The notes below the pieces were generated by a model. The model had not been told where the DNA came from, searched no databases, and saw only the letters and a list, made by a program, of their open reading frames with translations. Positions 8,191 to 17,653 of a stretch of DNA of 64,000 nt are shown here, one piece after another; position 1 is the first letter of the stretch; the number at the start of each line of letters is the position of its first letter. The DNA lies in assembly GCA_007571305.1 (NCBI GenBank), contig RKRR01000002.1, positions 1 through 64,000 on the forward strand, given 5' to 3'. The DNA is from Candidatus Poribacteria bacterium (GTDB lineage: Bacteria; Poribacteria; WGA-4E; WGA-3G). Both the position numbers and the translations under genes were made by a program.

Positions 8191-9543
8191 TTATGCCCAA
8201 CGAGGATTTTTTCCACCGAACCGTTGTTCGCTGATATTCCACAACTCCGATAATCCGAGTTGCCGGATGTGTTCCAGTCCAGACAGACACGGATCGTTAA
8301 CGCGGGTTAACCATCGCTGGAGTTCCACTTCCAGGTCTGCGCGAAGATCTTGCGAGCCTTCATCGTCAATGAGGTTGTTCATCTGGTACGGATCGTTGTC
8401 ATTGTCGTAAAGCAGCCAACCCGCTCCGTCGTAGTGACGTGCATAGGTGTAGCGGTGCGTGCGAATACCGCGCCACTCACGAATCCCGAAGTTAAATCCT
8501 TCACTTCCGTGCAACGGGACTTCAAGCAGAACAGACTGCGGCTCGTCAATTGGGTTTCCGAGCATCGCTTCTGAAAGGTCGATACCCTCCACACCGTTTG
8601 GAATCGGCAGATCGCACAGCGACAGCATTGACGGCATGAAATCGACGAGACTGAGCAAGGTATCGCGGGTAACGTCTGCTGGAATTTTGCGGGGCCAACG
8701 AATCATGAACGGGATACGACTGGATTCGTCCCAGGGGCGTTCTTTTCTGACATGTCCATGGCTACCGAGCATATCACCGTGGTCAGATGTGTAGACGAGA
8801 ATTGTATCGTCAGCGATACCTATTTCGTCGAGTGCAGTCATCAAACGTCCGAGGTTTTCATCCAGAGCTGTGATATGCGCGTAGTAGCCGGATATATCTT
8901 TCCGTGTTTGGGGTGTGTCCACCGCGTTCGGACGCAACTGAATCTGATCTGGTGGATACATCGCTTTGTAACGTTCCGGCACGTGTTCATAAGGATTGTG
9001 TGGTGGTCCCCAACTCATATAAAGACAGAAGGGTTCATCAGCATGCTCTCGGCAGTATTCAATCGCTTTATCGGTCTGAAATTCCGGTTCATAGCCGTCA
9101 ACCTGCATCTGATTCCCATGGGAGTCATGGTAAGGGGCATTGAAATAGTCGTGGTGACAATTCCATCCGATCCAATGATCGAAGCCAAACCGCATCTCAG
9201 GTGTGATGAACTTATCTCTTGGCATACCGCCGAGGTGCCATTTGCCGATGTAACCGGTGGCATAACCTTCTTCTTTGAATACTTCCGCAATGCCCGTTTC
9301 TGTCAAAGGAAGCGGGAGATCGTTGGAAACGGCTTTGTGGTTCAGCGGGTATTTGCCTGTCAGGAGGCACCCACGCGCTGGCACGCATATCGGGACGTTC
9401 GTAAAGGTATTGGGAAAAAACATCCCTTCCTGTGCAAGTTGATCCATCGCAGGTGTTTGCACTTGCGGATTGCCTGCGCATCCGACATCACATTGGCGAT
9501 GCTGGTCGCCGAAAACGAAGATTAAATTGGGTTTACGTTCCAT
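8191..9543 (-). CDS. Sulfatase (Cys-type, formylglycine-dependent)
   Basis: The product has 450 residues from the chosen ATG at 9543, where MERKPNLIFVFGDQHR begins as sulfatases usually do and AGGA lies 7 bases upstream. The open frame extends 13 codons further without homology. The formylglycine signature is CVPAR followed by GCLLTGKYP. GYIGKWHLGG supplies Lys and His, and YTSDHGDMLG the second metal ligands. It should hydrolyse a sulfate ester on a sugar after its Cys is oxidised. No signal peptide is visible. The substrate cannot be read from sequence. It heads the minus-strand sugar-use block. Confidence 0.92.
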   Translation of the reverse strand: MERKPNLIFVFGDQHRQCDVGCAGNPQVQTPAMDQLAQEGMFFPNTFTNVPICVPARGCLLTGKYPLNHKAVSNDLPLPLTETGIAEVFKEEGYATGYIGKWHLGGMPRDKFITPEMRFGFDHWIGWNCHHDYFNAPYHDSHGNQMQVDGYEPEFQTDKAIEYCREHADEPFCLYMSWGPPHNPYEHVPERYKAMYPPDQIQLRPNAVDTPQTRKDISGYYAHITALDENLGRLMTALDEIGIADDTILVYTSDHGDMLGSHGHVRKERPWDESSRIPFMIRWPRKIPADVTRDTLLSLVDFMPSMLSLCDLPIPNGVEGIDLSEAMLGNPIDEPQSVLLEVPLHGSEGFNFGIREWRGIRTHRYTYARHYDGAGWLLYDNDNDPYQMNNLIDDEGSQDLRADLEVELQRWLTRVNDPCLSGLEHIRQLGLSELWNISEQRFGGKNPRWA

Positions 9544-9608
9544 TGCTGTTCCTATGTTGACATTCGCGAGACACGGAAACATTGTCCGACAGATCGGTAA
9601 GCAAATTT

Positions 9609-10619
9609 CTATGACTGCATCCAGGTGTAAATCTGGCGAAGAACGCCCTCACTCTTTGTCCACAACGCCTTTTTCAGCGGCGACATGACTTTTGTGTAAC
9701 TGGCAAAATTTGTCCGGACAGCGCGATACTGTTCCTTATGGGCGATTAAACCGGTGTTCTCTGGAGGAGATGCCCCGAAATCCATCCATTCGTATTGTTC
9801 ACGACACGTTTGTGTGATGATGTAGTGGAAAATCGCGTTGTTCGGACGATATTTCAAGAACGCTGGCACAGATGCTTCACACCATAACGTTACAGTCTTA
9901 TTGAAGTGTAGATAGAGAAGTCCTGCGATAATCGTACCGCGATATGTAGCGATAGCAAGCTTAGCGATTTTCCGTTCCAAGAGCGTTTGCATAAGCCCAC
10001 GCGGTTTTGGAGTCCCGCCTAACCGCTTGACTGTCATGAGATACATGTCGTAAAAGGTGGATAAAGCCTCTTTGCTGTCTGTGTCCGTGACCATCACACC
10101 TGATTTTTCTGCCTTTCTGACGGCACCCCGTACCCGTTTGTTATAGGCATGCCAGAGGGATTCAATATCTCCGTTCATTTTCAAAAGATGCGTGAAGTGA
10201 TCTGTCCGGGCGTAGCCCATTTCAGTGAAAAAATCACCGTCCATCGCGGTCCGGTTGGGTGTGAGGGTCCAACGGATTTCACACCATCCCTGTGCTACCG
10301 CTTCAGTTTCAATATATCTTATCAGTGTCTCAGGATTTATTTGGGGCGATTCGATAAGGTGTATGCCCCCGAACAGGTTCCACGGCATTGAGTGCCAAAG
10401 ACGGATGCCGGGTATCGGTTGAAAAACGAAGGCAGGCAGCCCCCCTATCACTGACTCATCTTGCTTGATAAGTAGGTAAGTTGGGGTGAACTGACGGAAC
10501 GCGCTCGCTAATGCATCCCGCCACGCGAGGCTTTGGAAGGCAGTCGTATCTGGACATAGCCGAAGAATGGCATCCCACTTATCCTGATTTTGAGAGGTTA
10601 GAGGGTCTAAGGTGTACAC
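9609..10619 (-). CDS. FemAB-like GNAT-fold acyltransferase
   Basis: The protein has the double-GNAT look of FemAB/FemX-like proteins (Acetyltransf_6 type). Features are WDAIL near the N-terminus, FQSLAWRDAL, a central basic stretch YNKRVRGAVRKAEKSG, and a late MDFGASPPENTGLIAHKEQYRA block. Such enzymes attach amino acids or acyl groups to peptidoglycan or surface polysaccharide precursors; the acceptor is unknown. Two starts are possible: a GTG at 10619, or a TTG at 10673 that would overlap the upstream gene by 41 bp. Neither has a strong ribosome site, and I prefer 10619 because it lies just after the upstream stop. It is probably cytoplasmic. Confidence 0.8.
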   Translation of the reverse strand: MYTLDPLTSQNQDKWDAILRLCPDTTAFQSLAWRDALASAFRQFTPTYLLIKQDESVIGGLPAFVFQPIPGIRLWHSMPWNLFGGIHLIESPQINPETLIRYIETEAVAQGWCEIRWTLTPNRTAMDGDFFTEMGYARTDHFTHLLKMNGDIESLWHAYNKRVRGAVRKAEKSGVMVTDTDSKEALSTFYDMYLMTVKRLGGTPKPRGLMQTLLERKIAKLAIATYRGTIIAGLLYLHFNKTVTLWCEASVPAFLKYRPNNAIFHYIITQTCREQYEWMDFGASPPENTGLIAHKEQYRAVRTNFASYTKVMSPLKKALWTKSEGVLRQIYTWMQS

Positions 10620-10632
10620 ATGTCCATTAGAG

Positions 10633-11571
10633 TTATGCTGCCAACGCTGCAAACAGTGCCTTGATATAGCCAACAGAGTAGGCTAACCCAACATCGCCTT
10701 CTAATTTCGGGATGTGATCGGCGTTGATGCATCCATCAAACCCGACCTTTTGTAATTCGCGGACGATTTTAAAAGCATTCATATCACCATCGTCAAGCAG
10801 GACTTCCTCAAACGCTCCGGCTGTTGCAAGGCTGCCTCGGACGTTCCGTAGATGAACCATGAAGATACGTCCTTTACGTCCATAGTTGTTGATTTCGTCG
10901 AGGACAATTGCACTACCACCGGCTTCCGCCCGAGTGCCACAACAATAGAGATATCCGACGTTCCTACTTGGGAAGGTATCGGTGACACGGTGGAATCCGA
11001 GACTACCGAGCGGCGTGTCCGGATTCGGCACATCCGATGGATGTATGGCGAGTTTTATGTCGCATTCATCGGCAGTAGGGACGAGTGCTCCGTAGACTTC
11101 GCTAAAACGTTTCCACCATTCGTCGAGGGCTTCCATTGTCGGCGTAGGTGGAGGATTTTGAGTTGCGGCACGACTTTCGCCGCGGGAGGTATAACCGCCC
11201 CTATGTACGGATGAATAACGCGTCATCAGGTAGTCAAATGTATCACCCCAAAACCTTTGGCGTGCAATAGGTACACCAGCTTCCGCGAAAACTCGGAGGG
11301 CATTACACGTGTTCTCTAATTCCTTTTCGCCATCAGGTTGACTCTGCATAAACTTTTCTGTGATATTCGGGAGTGTTACCCGATTGATGTCGAGTCCCCA
11401 GGAACGGATCCGTTTTTTGATTTTCAGTACCGCGTCCAAATCCGGGTAACCCTGTTCCTCGACCCCGGGAAAGGCGTTCCCGCCTCCGAAGTCGATACAG
11501 TCCGCGCCGAGCTGTGTGACCTGTTTGAGATAACTATCGGAAAGTCCGCCATCCCAGACTGAAATTTTCAT
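10633..11571 (-). CDS. Mannonate dehydratase-like TIM-barrel protein
   Basis: The product has 312 residues from the ATG at 11571, which has GGAAAATT before it. It resembles UxuA and related xylose-isomerase-like TIM barrels: LAIHPSDVP, a CCGTRAEAGG block, MVHLRNVRG, LLDDGDMN and GFDGCINADHIPKL match the order of metal-site segments in mannonate dehydratases. Those convert D-mannonate to 2-keto-3-deoxygluconate in uronate breakdown. The protein is shorter than E. coli UxuA, so it may act on another aldonate. The oligogalacturonate lyase-like and Gfo/Idh/MocA genes nearby on the same strand support a uronate role. Confidence 0.75.
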   Translation of the reverse strand: MKISVWDGGLSDSYLKQVTQLGADCIDFGGGNAFPGVEEQGYPDLDAVLKIKKRIRSWGLDINRVTLPNITEKFMQSQPDGEKELENTCNALRVFAEAGVPIARQRFWGDTFDYLMTRYSSVHRGGYTSRGESRAATQNPPPTPTMEALDEWWKRFSEVYGALVPTADECDIKLAIHPSDVPNPDTPLGSLGFHRVTDTFPSRNVGYLYCCGTRAEAGGSAIVLDEINNYGRKGRIFMVHLRNVRGSLATAGAFEEVLLDDGDMNAFKIVRELQKVGFDGCINADHIPKLEGDVGLAYSVGYIKALFAALAA

Positions 11572-11593
11572 TTTTTTAATTTTCCTTTTCCTA

Positions 11594-12601
11594 TTAAAGG
11601 GGTAACGAAACAGGTTGTCCACTCTCAACAGATTGGTATGCAGCTAATGCGATTTCAGCCGCGGCGCGGCCATCTAAACCTGTGATAGGTGGTAGTGTAT
11701 CCTTACGGATTGCTTCTACGAAGATGCGAATCTCTTCTTGAACCGGCGGCGGGACCTTAATATCTGCCACTTTCACCTGTCGCCCTTCACCCTCAAAAGG
11801 TTTGATCTGGATGGCGGCATTCCCTCCCCATATCTGTGGAAAATAGATGGAACCGCCTTCACAATCCACACGTCCGCCATAACCACCAGCAGCGGAGACA
11901 TGACTGGAATGGAGCAAGCCGACTGCTCCGTCTGCAAACTGCAAGGAAGCAAGCACTACATCTGGATAGTCGCTCTTATCTGGCCCGTATTGTCCGCCGG
12001 CGGCATAGACGGATGTTACATCACCACAGGTCCAGCGCATAAAGTCTATTTCGTGAGCGTTGATTTCCATGAGGGTCCCACCAGACTTCGCACGTTCCAG
12101 CCGCCAGGGTGTGTGACTATACCCATTCCGCCACGGGCCGCCGATACGATGCACCATCATACAAGCCGGGGCACCGAGTTCGCCACTCTGAACGATTTCG
12201 CGAACAACGGAATGGGTCCCGTGATAGCGGCATACCAAACCGATGGTAAGTTTGACACCGTTATCCGCTGCGGCGGCAATCATCGCGTCGCAAGCCTCTA
12301 ACGTAGGTGCCATCGGTTTTTCGGAGAAAACGTGTTTTCCTGCGTTCGCGGCATCGACTGCCATCTGTGAGTGCATAAATGGTGGCGATGCAATCAGGAC
12401 AGCTCGAATTCGATCATCGGCGAGTAATTCGTGGTAGTCTAACGTATAGGACACACCAAGGTCTGCAGCAAGTTTTTCAGCCAATGCTTCTTGCACATCA
12501 CTGACGGAGATGACCGCTATACCCTCAACAGCATGTGCACTGGTGGCAAGGCTTCTGCCCATGCCACCGCATCCGATAACACCAACTCCAATCGTTTCCA
12601 T
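11594..12601 (-). CDS. Gfo/Idh/MocA family oxidoreductase
   Basis: The 335-residue NAD(P)-dependent dehydrogenase begins with a Rossmann motif VGVIGCGGMGRS (residues 7-18). The conserved catalytic-lysine motif is EKPMAPT near 94, and the substrate-domain motif is GGTLMEINAHEIDFMRW. The family oxidises or reduces hydroxyl groups on sugars and inositols. It lies 22 bp before the mannonate dehydratase-like gene in the same direction, so the two are probably co-transcribed. The sugar cannot be predicted. Confidence 0.9.
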   Translation of the reverse strand: METIGVGVIGCGGMGRSLATSAHAVEGIAVISVSDVQEALAEKLAADLGVSYTLDYHELLADDRIRAVLIASPPFMHSQMAVDAANAGKHVFSEKPMAPTLEACDAMIAAAADNGVKLTIGLVCRYHGTHSVVREIVQSGELGAPACMMVHRIGGPWRNGYSHTPWRLERAKSGGTLMEINAHEIDFMRWTCGDVTSVYAAGGQYGPDKSDYPDVVLASLQFADGAVGLLHSSHVSAAGGYGGRVDCEGGSIYFPQIWGGNAAIQIKPFEGEGRQVKVADIKVPPPVQEEIRIFVEAIRKDTLPPITGLDGRAAAEIALAAYQSVESGQPVSLPL

Positions 12602-12732
12602 TTTTTAATTTATGGTCTCCTGAGCTGCGCTCCACTTCAGCACGTAGTCCGTAACGTAGTGGAGGAAAAATTAAGAAAGGAACATCAACCGTCAACACCA
12701 CATTCGTTCAATCGTAAGGTAAATTTTAAAAA

Positions 12733-13632
12733 TTACCTCCGTCTGGACTTGATATGCCCCCAGGTAACACTCAGCTTACTCGCAGAAGGACTAACATCAA
12801 GCCCGGTGGCATCCATGTTGTTCTGGACTTCCGCTGCACTCAGAACGCGATCATAGATGCGAAATTCGTCAATATATCCCTGGATTGTATCGCAATCGCA
12901 TCCATCTGATCGGTCTCCGATGCCGAGGAGGAGCCCTCCTTTTGAAATCTTACCGCCCTTCATGGCGTACTTTTTTTCCTGTTTTCCGTTCACATAATAG
13001 TGAACCGTCGCGCCATCATAGGTGCCTACAAGGTGCAGCCACTCCTCAAGTGGAATGTCCTCCAGGACATTGTCCTGTGCTGCCACCGTACTTTTGCCCC
13101 CGGATCTGACGAAGAACCCGTGCTGGTTGTCGTCATCATCGTAATAGAGACTCGCGACCGCGCTGTTCGTTGGCATATCATCAAGTGAGATAATCCGATT
13201 CCAGCTGTCATCCAAGGCATTGATATATACCCAACATTCCAGGGTGATCTCTTCCCAATCACGATCAATTGTCGGTGGATTTGAATCTTCAACGAGGAGG
13301 CGGTCAACACTACCATCAAAAAGGACACACTCACCGACTTTGCAATCGCCGGCAGGAGCAAGTTCGGGGTCCCCATGAACAGCGGCAGCAAGTCCTGACA
13401 AAATATCTACTGCCTCTGTTTTAATTTTTACTGTGTCTTTGTCGAAGGACCAGTAAGCGATTAAACCATCTTCAACGGCACCGATAATCGCTCCGGCGGG
13501 TTGTGCGTTCCATAGGAGGCACGCGAGAAGGAGAAAGGCGAATGCGCGTTTGACATTCGCAAAGACTGTGTAGAGTCGCGAGTTTTTCACAAATTGTCTG
13601 TTCTGAGGATAAACACTATTTTTCAGATGCAT
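12733..13632 (-). CDS. Secreted LamG-like (jellyroll) domain protein
   Basis: The 299-residue protein has a long signal peptide: a basic N-terminus, a hydrophobic core FAFLLLACLLW and probable cleavage after AGA near residue 49. It is followed by one concanavalin A/LamG-like domain (residues 55-270) with DGLIAYWSFD, ITLECWVYIN, WLHLVGTYDG, VHYYVNGK and YIDEFRIYDRVLSAAEV. These are typical strands of this glycan-binding fold. The tail ends KLSVTWGHIKSRRR, a short basic end whose role is unknown. GGAGGG stands about 9 bases before the ATG. It is probably an extracellular carbohydrate- or surface-binding protein. Confidence 0.85.
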   Translation of the reverse strand: MHLKNSVYPQNRQFVKNSRLYTVFANVKRAFAFLLLACLLWNAQPAGAIIGAVEDGLIAYWSFDKDTVKIKTEAVDILSGLAAAVHGDPELAPAGDCKVGECVLFDGSVDRLLVEDSNPPTIDRDWEEITLECWVYINALDDSWNRIISLDDMPTNSAVASLYYDDDDNQHGFFVRSGGKSTVAAQDNVLEDIPLEEWLHLVGTYDGATVHYYVNGKQEKKYAMKGGKISKGGLLLGIGDRSDGCDCDTIQGYIDEFRIYDRVLSAAEVQNNMDATGLDVSPSASKLSVTWGHIKSRRR

Positions 13633-13731
13633 GATTGATTCCCTCCTTCAGGATAGTTGTCAGCAAAGAAAAGAGAGATTTGAACGTTTCATCCGTCTTA
13701 ACTGACGGTTGATAGCTAACAGTGAAAGCCA

Positions 13732-15126
13732 TTAAAACAGGTCGCGCATGGCGCGTCCTCGGCGATCAGCGATTTGACGTTCACGTTCTTCATCAGACAT
13801 TTGATCATGTTGTTCAGCAACGATGGGACGGTATTCAGCAACCTCACTCTTCCGCTTGAACACCCGGAAGAAATCGAAACGACTTAAGGTTGGTGGAATG
13901 TTCCCTGGACATAGTGCGTGTAATCCAACATGCACTGAACGTCCCATGCCGACATTCGTTTGTCCACAACTTTTCCATTCGATGCCATCATCACTGGCGA
14001 AGGCGGAGAATTGGTTTCCTCTGCGTTCCATGCGCAAGAAAAGTTCTCGGACATTTCTGAGCCCGCTGCTGCGTCCGCGTAAATTGAATGAGCGTCCAAC
14101 ATGGCGTTCAAATCGGACATCACCTCTGAAGGCGTGTGGCCCCGAGGTTTTCTCAAGTCTGAGGAATCGGTTCGAATTTTTCCATACTAATAAGCCACCG
14201 TGTTCTTTCAGTTGTGGCGAAATTCGCATGCGAGTTTCAATAGCGAAGTCTCCAGCGACTTCCATGAGGAGACGTGGTGCGCTCATATCGCCACTTCTAC
14301 CATCTGGCCCGTGCCAGAGGTCTTGTCCGGGTTCAGTTCGCATCTCTAAGTAGCCTTGGCGTTCTGCCCAGGAGCCGCCCCCTTTCGGATCATCCCATCG
14401 CCATTCCGGACGCATACGGTTTCCGATGAACTCATCTTCAAATACCATCTCTGTGAACTCACCTGAAGATGCCCACCCTTCGATCTTTACAGCAGAGATA
14501 GAGTCTCCGAAATTTTGGGGGAGTAAATGGAGATTCGGCAATTCTTTTTTATATTCCGACGGTTCCATGCGGATAGGTAAAGGTGCTCCTTCAAAGTCAG
14601 GATGTTCGTAAAAGACTACCTCCGCTCCGTGACGTGGAAAGTCTGGTCCCTTGAAGATGCGGATTGACGAAATTCGATCCTCAAACCAAGTTCTACCTTG
14701 GGCATCTCGTAGATTGGCGATATCGCGCAGGATAGTAATTTTCCTACCTCGAAATTCTACGTGCTCGTAGCAGTCCACAATCAGCGGAATAGTGCCCCAT
14801 TCTGGCCCAACCACTTCCAGTGTGGAACCGAAGTTGATTGATGAAATTCTGTCGGCGAAGTTGTAAGCTGTATCATGGAGGTTTGGATAAAATCCGGGTC
14901 CCAGTGCTAACTTTTGACCCCGGAAGTTACGATGCTGGTAAAAGATAACTTTATAGTTCGGATTTGACGAGAAATTCGGACCCTTATAGACACGAACAGA
15001 AGAGATATTGTCTTGAAATCCGATGTCTCGTGTAAAGGGAACAGGCTCTACAATATATCCCATTCTGCCCCGGAAGTTTGTATGTTGGAACACCTCAACA
15101 ACGAGGCGCGGTATGACAATAGGCAT
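13732..15126 (-). CDS. Beta/gamma-crystallin repeats plus DUF1349-like domain protein
   Basis: From the ATG at 15126 (AAGGAG just upstream) the product has 464 residues. It carries four Greek-key crystallin motifs: VEVFQHTNFRGRMGYI, VIFYQHRNFRGQKLAL, VDCYEHVEFRGRKITI and VVFYEHPDFEGAPLPI. They end in DNISSV, DRISSI, DRISSI and DSISAV, which fit the calcium-binding N/D-N/D-x-x-S/T-S pattern. Together they make two full beta-gamma domains. Residues of about 230-430 resemble DUF1349, a concanavalin-like beta sandwich (HGGLLVWKNSNRFLRLEK, FASDDGIEWKSC). There is no signal peptide, so export is uncertain. It may bind calcium and glycan; its role is unknown. Confidence 0.8.
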   Translation of the reverse strand: MPIVIPRLVVEVFQHTNFRGRMGYIVEPVPFTRDIGFQDNISSVRVYKGPNFSSNPNYKVIFYQHRNFRGQKLALGPGFYPNLHDTAYNFADRISSINFGSTLEVVGPEWGTIPLIVDCYEHVEFRGRKITILRDIANLRDAQGRTWFEDRISSIRIFKGPDFPRHGAEVVFYEHPDFEGAPLPIRMEPSEYKKELPNLHLLPQNFGDSISAVKIEGWASSGEFTEMVFEDEFIGNRMRPEWRWDDPKGGGSWAERQGYLEMRTEPGQDLWHGPDGRSGDMSAPRLLMEVAGDFAIETRMRISPQLKEHGGLLVWKNSNRFLRLEKTSGPHAFRGDVRFERHVGRSFNLRGRSSGLRNVRELFLRMERRGNQFSAFASDDGIEWKSCGQTNVGMGRSVHVGLHALCPGNIPPTLSRFDFFRVFKRKSEVAEYRPIVAEQHDQMSDEERERQIADRRGRAMRDLF

Positions 15127-15229
15127 TTTTTCTCCTTTTATGATGTTGTAAGCGTCGCCTACAAATCCCTTGTATATTTTCCGTTGCAATGTGGGAAACT
15201 GGACAGCAGTTTCCTATGTTTGTTTATTT

Positions 15230-16327
15230 TTATGTATCTCCGAGGGTTGCTTCGTAAATTTGGGCGTATCCACTCCGATCGGATGTGAATACAATCTGCT
15301 TACCATCTGGACTGAAAGATGGATGTGGATGCGTATGCTGTGGTGCATACACCTGAATTGGACCGGCAGCATACGGAAAGGATCCATTCCAATGTTCGCC
15401 AATAGATGAAGCGTTAGGATAACACAACGTCTGGGGTTCGCCGATGCCGTCGCGTGGATCAAAAATTTGGATACCGATATCCGGGAAATTGGTATCTGCT
15501 ACCATGCATGTTCCTGTGGGATTGCTAATAGCGTGCCAGGCATTGACCCTTGTCACTTGTCGAACTATTCCGGTATCAACATTGACACACCTCACACCGC
15601 GGGGCCAATCGACAAAGGCGAGTTCACGCGTCCCTGGGATCCATGTTTCATGTGTAATCCATTCATTCTTTTTTACGTTCTGAGCATAGAGGCGACGATT
15701 CCCGCTTCCGTCGCGATGGATTACCCACACCCGGTCGGTCAAAGGACCTGCGTAATAGAGCAGGTTGGAGTCATCAGGACAGAATTGGAGGTGTCCAATA
15801 CTATCTCTCTGCAAGATTATGTCATGCTTGCCGGTGTTTGTATCTACAATAGCAAGTGCGGATTCTTTGCCGATCTTGAATCTGATAGCCCACCATCGGT
15901 TGTCGTGACTCAAAGCAGTTGTACCCATCGCGGCAGCGACCATGCCTTCATCCTGCATCGCCGTCGCGGCGAAATTGACGAGTTCATGTTCCTCAAGCGT
16001 CTCCAAATCTACTTTCCATCCGCTTGTATTTGCCGTAAAGTAGACTGCTTTTCCATCGCGCGAGGGATGCACCGACCATTCTGATATGTCAGGTCTATCT
16101 GTTAATTGGCGAAGTTCACCTGTCATCCGTTCTTCCGCGAATAACTGTGGTGTCCCTGTTCGGTATGAGACAAATATCAGACGCTGCATTGCGTCATCAT
16201 ACGCGGGTATGATAAAAAAAGGGTGATGGTGCACAGCAGATGTGGTCGTCACCTGCCGAATCTGTGTTCCGGCGCGTTGGTCTATGAAGGATCGAGATTC
16301 TGGTCCGTAAACCGTGCCTTTCGCCAT
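15230..16327 (-). CDS. Oligogalacturonate lyase-like (PL22) beta-propeller protein
   Basis: The product has 365 residues from the ATG at 16327, with AAGGAAAAT upstream. It forms a TolB-like beta-propeller with repeated SxDGKxVYFTA-type strands. Near the C-terminus QHTHPHPSFSPDGKQIVF gives the Q-x-x-H-x-H manganese-binding pattern of oligogalacturonate lyases. That family cleaves di- and oligogalacturonides in the cytoplasm to an unsaturated keto-sugar, and no signal peptide is seen here. The nearby mannonate dehydratase-like gene, isomerase and dehydrogenases fit uronate use. Related TolB-like proteins without activity exist, so activity is not certain. Confidence 0.75.
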   Translation of the reverse strand: MAKGTVYGPESRSFIDQRAGTQIRQVTTTSAVHHHPFFIIPAYDDAMQRLIFVSYRTGTPQLFAEERMTGELRQLTDRPDISEWSVHPSRDGKAVYFTANTSGWKVDLETLEEHELVNFAATAMQDEGMVAAAMGTTALSHDNRWWAIRFKIGKESALAIVDTNTGKHDIILQRDSIGHLQFCPDDSNLLYYAGPLTDRVWVIHRDGSGNRRLYAQNVKKNEWITHETWIPGTRELAFVDWPRGVRCVNVDTGIVRQVTRVNAWHAISNPTGTCMVADTNFPDIGIQIFDPRDGIGEPQTLCYPNASSIGEHWNGSFPYAAGPIQVYAPQHTHPHPSFSPDGKQIVFTSDRSGYAQIYEATLGDT

Positions 16328-16536
16328 TTTTTTAATTTTCCTTGCAGTTAAACGATATAGTTGACCTTTGAGTGTTCTCCTCTTGAATCCGGAGAAACGC
16401 CCAGGCAAAACACCTCGCCTTTTTAGAACGTCTGAGTATCAGTAATTGTAAAATCTACCAGGGTTATCGGTCACCCGTTAAGAGATTTGGTTTAACAAAC
16501 CCTCTTGTAACTGATAACCGACAACTGACGACCAAT

Positions 16537-17535
16537 TTATTCTTCAAATGCCGCATCAAAGGCAACAGCAGAAGGTTCAAAATCATAACCCTTGACAGCA
16601 CTGCACGATTCGCGTGCGCCGTGTTCTCTGTCCATGCCACTGTCTTCCCACTCAATGGAGAGCGGACCGTCGTATTCCATAGTGTTAAGAGCACGAATAA
16701 TTTCTTCGAAGTTAATGTTACCACGACCGATGGAACGGAAGTCCCAATTTCTCCGGGCATCTCCGAAGTTCAGATGTCCGCCGAACACACCGGATAAGCG
16801 GGGTGTATCTGCCCACCAGACATCCTTCATGTGAACATGATAAATCCGATCGCTCAACCGTTCAAGGAACGCTACATAGTCAACGCCTTGATAGCCGAGA
16901 TGGCTGGGGTCATAATTGAATCCGAAAGCTTCCCTGCCGTTGACTGCCTCTATAGCACGTTCTGCGGTGACAATATCAAAGGCGATTTCGGTAGGGTGAA
17001 CTTCAAGCCCAAATTTAACACCGACTTCGTCGAAAATATCGAAAATCGGGTTCCAGCGGTTGGCGAAATCTTCAAAACCAGCATCAATTTGTCCTGGATC
17101 GTTCGGAGGGAAAGAGTACAGAAGATGCCATATCGAACTACCGGTGAAACCGTTGACGACGCTTACGCCAAGCTTTGCGGCTGCGCGTGCGGTGTTTTTC
17201 ATCTCTTCGGCAGCACGTTCTTGAACGCCTGCAGGATCTCCTTCGCCCCAGATCGCCTCTGATAAGATGCCTTGATGTCGGCTGTCAATATTATCGCAGA
17301 CCGCCTGTCCGACAAGGTGATTACTGATTGACCAAACTTTGAGTCCGTATTTTGCAAGTAGATCGTGTCTGCCTTGGCAGTAGTTATCGTCTGCGAGTGC
17401 CTTGTCAACCTCAAAATGGTCGCCCCAACAGGCGAGTTCTAAACCATCATAGCCCCATCCGCTCGCTTTTTCTGCTAATTCTTCTAATGTTAAGTCTGCC
17501 CATTGGCCTGTAAAGAGTGTTACAGGTCTTGCCAT
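16537..17535 (-). CDS. Sugar phosphate isomerase/epimerase-like TIM-barrel protein
   Basis: The 332-residue protein is an AP-endonuclease-2-type TIM barrel. The usual metal ligands appear in order: FGLEVHPTE (Glu), NYDPSHLGY (Asp, His), [10 protein letters not shown] (His), and LSIEWEDSG (Glu). Such proteins isomerise or epimerise sugars or dehydrate inositol derivatives. AAGGAG lies 8 bases before the ATG. It lies between the oligogalacturonate lyase-like gene and a Gfo/Idh/MocA gene on the same strand; isomerase and Gfo pairs are common in sugar pathways. The exact substrate is unknown. Confidence 0.88.
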   Translation of the reverse strand: MARPVTLFTGQWADLTLEELAEKASGWGYDGLELACWGDHFEVDKALADDNYCQGRHDLLAKYGLKVWSISNHLVGQAVCDNIDSRHQGILSEAIWGEGDPAGVQERAAEEMKNTARAAAKLGVSVVNGFTGSSIWHLLYSFPPNDPGQIDAGFEDFANRWNPIFDIFDEVGVKFGLEVHPTEIAFDIVTAERAIEAVNGREAFGFNYDPSHLGYQGVDYVAFLERLSDRIYHVHMKDVWWADTPRLSGVFGGHLNFGDARRNWDFRSIGRGNINFEEIIRALNTMEYDGPLSIEWEDSGMDREHGARESCSAVKGYDFEPSAVAFDAAFEE

Positions 17536-17653
17536 AGTATATCTCCTTTCGAGTTGTCAATTGTCGGTCGTCGTTCGTCAGTTACTCACTTGTAGCAGAG
17601 GTAAGCGTTCGCACCCACCACACGATTAACTGACCTTTGATAACCGATAACCA

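Noticed and set aside
8752-9525. 257-codon plus-strand open frame
   Set aside because: It lies wholly antisense to the sulfatase gene, whose motifs are clear; it is a shadow frame.
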